A stretch of 64,000 nt of DNA, from NCBI GenBank assembly GCA_902779165.1, contig CACZAN010000018.1, positions 1 through 64,000 of the forward strand, in the 5' to 3' direction. The notes under the pieces are model-generated. The model did no database searches. It was not told where the DNA came from and worked only from the letters and a program-made list of their open reading frames with translations. Shown piece by piece: positions 61,268 to 64,000 of this stretch (position 1 is the first letter of the stretch; each line of letters begins with the position of its first letter). The DNA comes from an uncultured Bacteroidales bacterium. Its GTDB lineage: Bacteria > Bacteroidota > Bacteroidia > Bacteroidales > Bacteroidaceae. Made by a program: the position numbers and the translations under genes.

Positions 61268-64000
61268 CTATCTCACCACGAAGTCGAGGGACTGGAGGTC
61301 GTTGTCGCGCGAGGAGCTGCCGTAGAGGATCTGGTAGCGGCCTGAACGCGTGGAGAGTTCATCGATGGAGGGATCGTAGTACTCGAACGCCTCGCCATCG
61401 AGGGTGATGGAGGCCTGAGCCGTCTGTCCTGCGGCCAGCGTCAGCTTCTGGAAACCTCGGAGCGACTTGATGGGGGCCTCAGGATAGTCGAGCGCCTTGA
61501 CGTAAATCTGCACCGTTTCAGCACCTTCGCGACTGCCCGTATTCGTGACGGGCACAGTGATCGTCACCTTTCCGTCGGCTTTCATACTGTTGCGCGAAAG
61601 TTTCCCTTTCCCATAAGCGAAGGTGGTGTAGCTAAGGCCGTAGCCGAAAGCATATTGCGGCTGGCCGCGGAAATAGCGGTAGGTGCGGTTCTCCATCGAG
61701 TAGTCAAGGAAGTCGGGCAGGTCGTCGTTCGTGCGGTAGAAGGTGACGGGGAGCTTGCCGCTGGGATTGTAGTCGCCGAAGAGCACATCGGCCAACGCCT
61801 TGGAGCCGCCCTGACCAGGGTACCAGGCTTGCACGAGGGCATCGTACTGACCCTCGACACTGCCGAAGGCGATGGCTGAGCCGGAACAGTTGACAAAGAC
61901 CACGGGACGACCTGTGGCGTGCATGGCGCGCACCAGTTTTTGCTGCACGGCAGGCAACTCGATGTCCGCCTTGTCGCCACCTTCACCCTCCATGCGTGCA
62001 GAGATGCCGCCAATGATGATGATGACGTCCATGTCCTTCACCTCCTCGGCAAGGTCGTCGAACTCCACAGGCTTGCGCTCGCAGATGTCGCCGCGCAACA
62101 TGGCGAACTGTCCGTTGCCGTGGCGGTATTCTATCACGACGTCGTAGGTCTGACCCTCCTGTACTGGGAAGGACTTGTATTCGACCCTCCTACGGAAGCC
62201 GCCGCGACGCCCTCCACCCTGAGCCTCTTCTACCACCTGTCCGTTCACCTTCAGGAGGTAGCCGTTGTCAGTGGCGAGTGTGTATTTCATGTCGCCGGTG
62301 AAGGTGGCCTTGTACTGTCCGCTGACGCGCACCGAGAGGGTATCCTTGCTGACGCCCTGGGCGAAGCCCCAAGCGCCGAAGGTGGAGAAGTTCAGTTCGT
62401 TGTAGTATCCTGTCGCAGCCGGCTCGCCGCTCAGTTCCTTATTATTGTAGAACTCCACGAACACGCCTTTGCCGTCGTTGAATTCCTGCAGGTGGTGGAT
62501 GGTGGTCTCGCCGTCAGCCAGCTCGCAGGCTTTCCGATAGAAGACATTGGCACCAGGCACGGCAGCCTGGATTCCTTCAAGCAACGAGTGCTGATGTTCC
62601 TTGGTGGGGGTGCCGCCGTAGTTACCGTTCAGCAGCTCGATGTCGTCGGCATTTGGTCCCACGACGGCGATGTTCTTCAGGTTTTTTGAAAGCGGCAGAA
62701 CCGCTTTCCACTCTCCTTGTCCGTCTTGCAACTTCTTGTTTTCCAGCAGCACCATCGATTCGCGGGCAGCCTGAATGGCGAGGTTGTTGTTTGCTTCGCT
62801 GCTGATGACGTCTGGCGTCAGGTTCGCCCATGGCAGCATCTCAGCAGGGTCAAACATTCCCAGCTCGAAGCGGCCATAGAGGGTGCGGCGCAGGTGGAAG
62901 TCGAGGGTGCTCTCCTGAATGAGTCCTTTTTCCAGCGCCTCGGTCAGTACCATAAACACTTTTCCGCATTCGAGGTCTGTGCCGTTGAGGACAGCATCCA
63001 CAGAGGCGGAGAGCGGGTCGGGATGCGTCTCGTGCTGTCCGCGGTTATAGAAGTTGTTGATGGCATCGCAGTCGGTGAGGACGATGGCCTCGTAGTTCCA
63101 CTTGCGGCGCAGGATATCGACGAGCAGGCGGTCGCTGGTGCAGCAGGGTACGCCTTCGTAGCGGTTGTAGGCGCACATCACCTCGCGGACGTTGCCCTTT
63201 GTGACCAGCGACTTGAAGGCAGGCAGGTAGGTCTCCCACAGGTCGCGCATCGATACGGAGGCATTGTATGAATGGCGCAGCGGCTCCGGTCCGCTGTGAA
63301 CAGCGTAGTGTTTGGCGCAGGCGTGGGTCTTGAAGTATCTGTCGTCGTTGCCCTGCATGCCGAGTACGGTCTGTACCCCCAGAACGGCGTTCAGATAGGG
63401 ATCTTCGCCGCAGGTCTCCTGTCCGCGTCCCCAGCGTGGGTCGCGGAAGATGTTGACGTTGGGACACCAGAAGGTCAGTTCCGGGTTGCCGGGATAATAG
63501 GTCACGCCCATGGGCACATTGTACAGCTTCGGGTCGCTGTGGTCGGTTCGGTTCCAGTTGGCGCGCGCCTCGTCGCTCACCGTCGAGAACACGTCATAGA
63601 CCTGCTGCGGATTGAAGGCGGCTGCCATGCCAATCGGTTGCGGATAAACGGTGTAGCCTCCCTGCCGCACACCATGACAAGCCTCGCTCCACCAGTTATA
63701 GGAGGGAATGCCCAGTCGGTCGATGGAAACGGACTTGTTCATCATCAGTCCCACCTTCTCCTCCGGCGTCAGCAGCGAGAGCAGGTTCTCTACGCGTTCG
63801 GCGTAGGAGAGTTTGGGATTTTGGTAGGGATATTGCATCACCGTTCCGCCCTCGTTCACCACCGCCTTGATAGACAGGGCGCCAAGGGTCTGACCGTTGG
63901 CATCGAGGAGTTCCACGCTGCGGAAACTCTTGCCCAACGACTTGGCAGGCTGGAAGACCACCATCACCTCGCCTGTTGCTCCGGGAGCAACGACCCCTTC
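61268..64000 (-). CDS. GH3 beta-glycosidase with PA14 insert, 5' end beyond window
   Basis: At least 910 residues; the frame stays open to 64000 (EGVVAPGATGEV precedes the first in-window GTG/ATG), so the start is missing. Sequence in order: an Ig/HYDIN-like stretch at the edge (VFQPAKSLGKSFRSVELLD), the GH3 barrel from YPYQNPKLSYAERVENLLSL with nucleophile Asp in VLTDCDAINNF, the alpha/beta sandwich, a PA14 domain (roughly 500-650), and a C-terminal fibronectin-like domain. This is the architecture of xylosidase/glucosidase-type GH3 enzymes. The extra module upstream of the barrel is unusual. Confidence 0.9.
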   Translation of the reverse strand, partial: EGVVAPGATGEVMVVFQPAKSLGKSFRSVELLDANGQTLGALSIKAVVNEGGTVMQYPYQNPKLSYAERVENLLSLLTPEEKVGLMMNKSVSIDRLGIPSYNWWSEACHGVRQGGYTVYPQPIGMAAAFNPQQVYDVFSTVSDEARANWNRTDHSDPKLYNVPMGVTYYPGNPELTFWCPNVNIFRDPRWGRGQETCGEDPYLNAVLGVQTVLGMQGNDDRYFKTHACAKHYAVHSGPEPLRHSYNASVSMRDLWETYLPAFKSLVTKGNVREVMCAYNRYEGVPCCTSDRLLVDILRRKWNYEAIVLTDCDAINNFYNRGQHETHPDPLSASVDAVLNGTDLECGKVFMVLTEALEKGLIQESTLDFHLRRTLYGRFELGMFDPAEMLPWANLTPDVISSEANNNLAIQAARESMVLLENKKLQDGQGEWKAVLPLSKNLKNIAVVGPNADDIELLNGNYGGTPTKEHQHSLLEGIQAAVPGANVFYRKACELADGETTIHHLQEFNDGKGVFVEFYNNKELSGEPAATGYYNELNFSTFGAWGFAQGVSKDTLSVRVSGQYKATFTGDMKYTLATDNGYLLKVNGQVVEEAQGGGRRGGFRRRVEYKSFPVQEGQTYDVVIEYRHGNGQFAMLRGDICERKPVEFDDLAEEVKDMDVIIIIGGISARMEGEGGDKADIELPAVQQKLVRAMHATGRPVVFVNCSGSAIAFGSVEGQYDALVQAWYPGQGGSKALADVLFGDYNPSGKLPVTFYRTNDDLPDFLDYSMENRTYRYFRGQPQYAFGYGLSYTTFAYGKGKLSRNSMKADGKVTITVPVTNTGSREGAETVQIYVKALDYPEAPIKSLRGFQKLTLAAGQTAQASITLDGEAFEYYDPSIDELSTRSGRYQILYGSSSRDNDLQSLDFVVR

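Overview
The window reads as chromosomal DNA of a Bacteroidales bacterium, most likely Prevotella or a close relative. The reasons are promoters of the Bacteroidetes type (TTTG, 19-21 bp, TAnnTTTG), a dcw cluster whose FtsI carries a C-terminal PASTA domain, a SCG lipoprotein with an Asp-rich tail, a B-type succinate dehydrogenase/fumarate reductase, a probable T9SS sorting tail, and strong protein similarity to Bacteroides/Prevotella families recalled from memory. No rRNA, tRNA or CRISPR array was recognised.

Layout. 1-3.5 kb: Nudix hydrolase, patatin and a YgjP-type metallopeptidase, then a REP-associated tyrosine transposase (RAYT) among several REP palindromes. 3.4-6.7 kb: a PLD/DEAD/DUF3427 helicase followed by the 5' stub of a second Nudix gene. 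6.7-9.1 kb: a stand-alone VapE-type ATPase behind a long non-coding stretch of repeated oligomers. 9.2-17.1 kb: deoC, a secreted DUF4038 glycosidase, dtd, uvrC, apt, mnmG and queH, with a parS-like site between apt and mnmG. 17.1-32.3 kb: the complete dcw block in the order rsmH, ftsL, ftsI, murE, mraY, murD, ftsW, murG, murC, ftsQ, ftsA, ftsZ, all on the minus strand; mraZ is absent from its usual place. 32.7-45.2 kb: housekeeping genes (CYTH protein, a 47-residue membrane protein, prfB, fadD, an ArgE-like M20 peptidase, a YqaA-type protein, purD, dipeptidyl peptidase, a THUMP rRNA methyltransferase, cysE).

45.3-51.1 kb is an accessory island bracketed and divided by direct repeats: two 455-bp near-identical copies, two 40-bp copies and two 37-bp copies. 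It holds a secreted T9SS-type protein, a nucleotidyltransferase with a wrecked HEPN partner, and a two-gene unit of a WYL regulator plus a PD-(D/E)XK-like protein that may be a defence module. 51.1-64 kb: a lipoprotein, the succinate dehydrogenase operon split by a four-helix-bundle (S23-type) gene inside inverted octamer arrays, a calcineurin-like phosphoesterase, a DMT transporter, adenine deaminase, and a GH3 glycosidase cut by the window edge.

The dcw genes build and place the septal peptidoglycan machinery: MurC/D/E, MraY and MurG make lipid II, FtsW/FtsI polymerise and cross-link it, and FtsQ/L/A/Z organise the divisome. The most interesting material is in the non-coding and accessory DNA: REPs read as coding sequence, a palindromic MITE-like family with compensatory changes, a composite repeat shared by the vapE leader and the island, and the S23 insertion.
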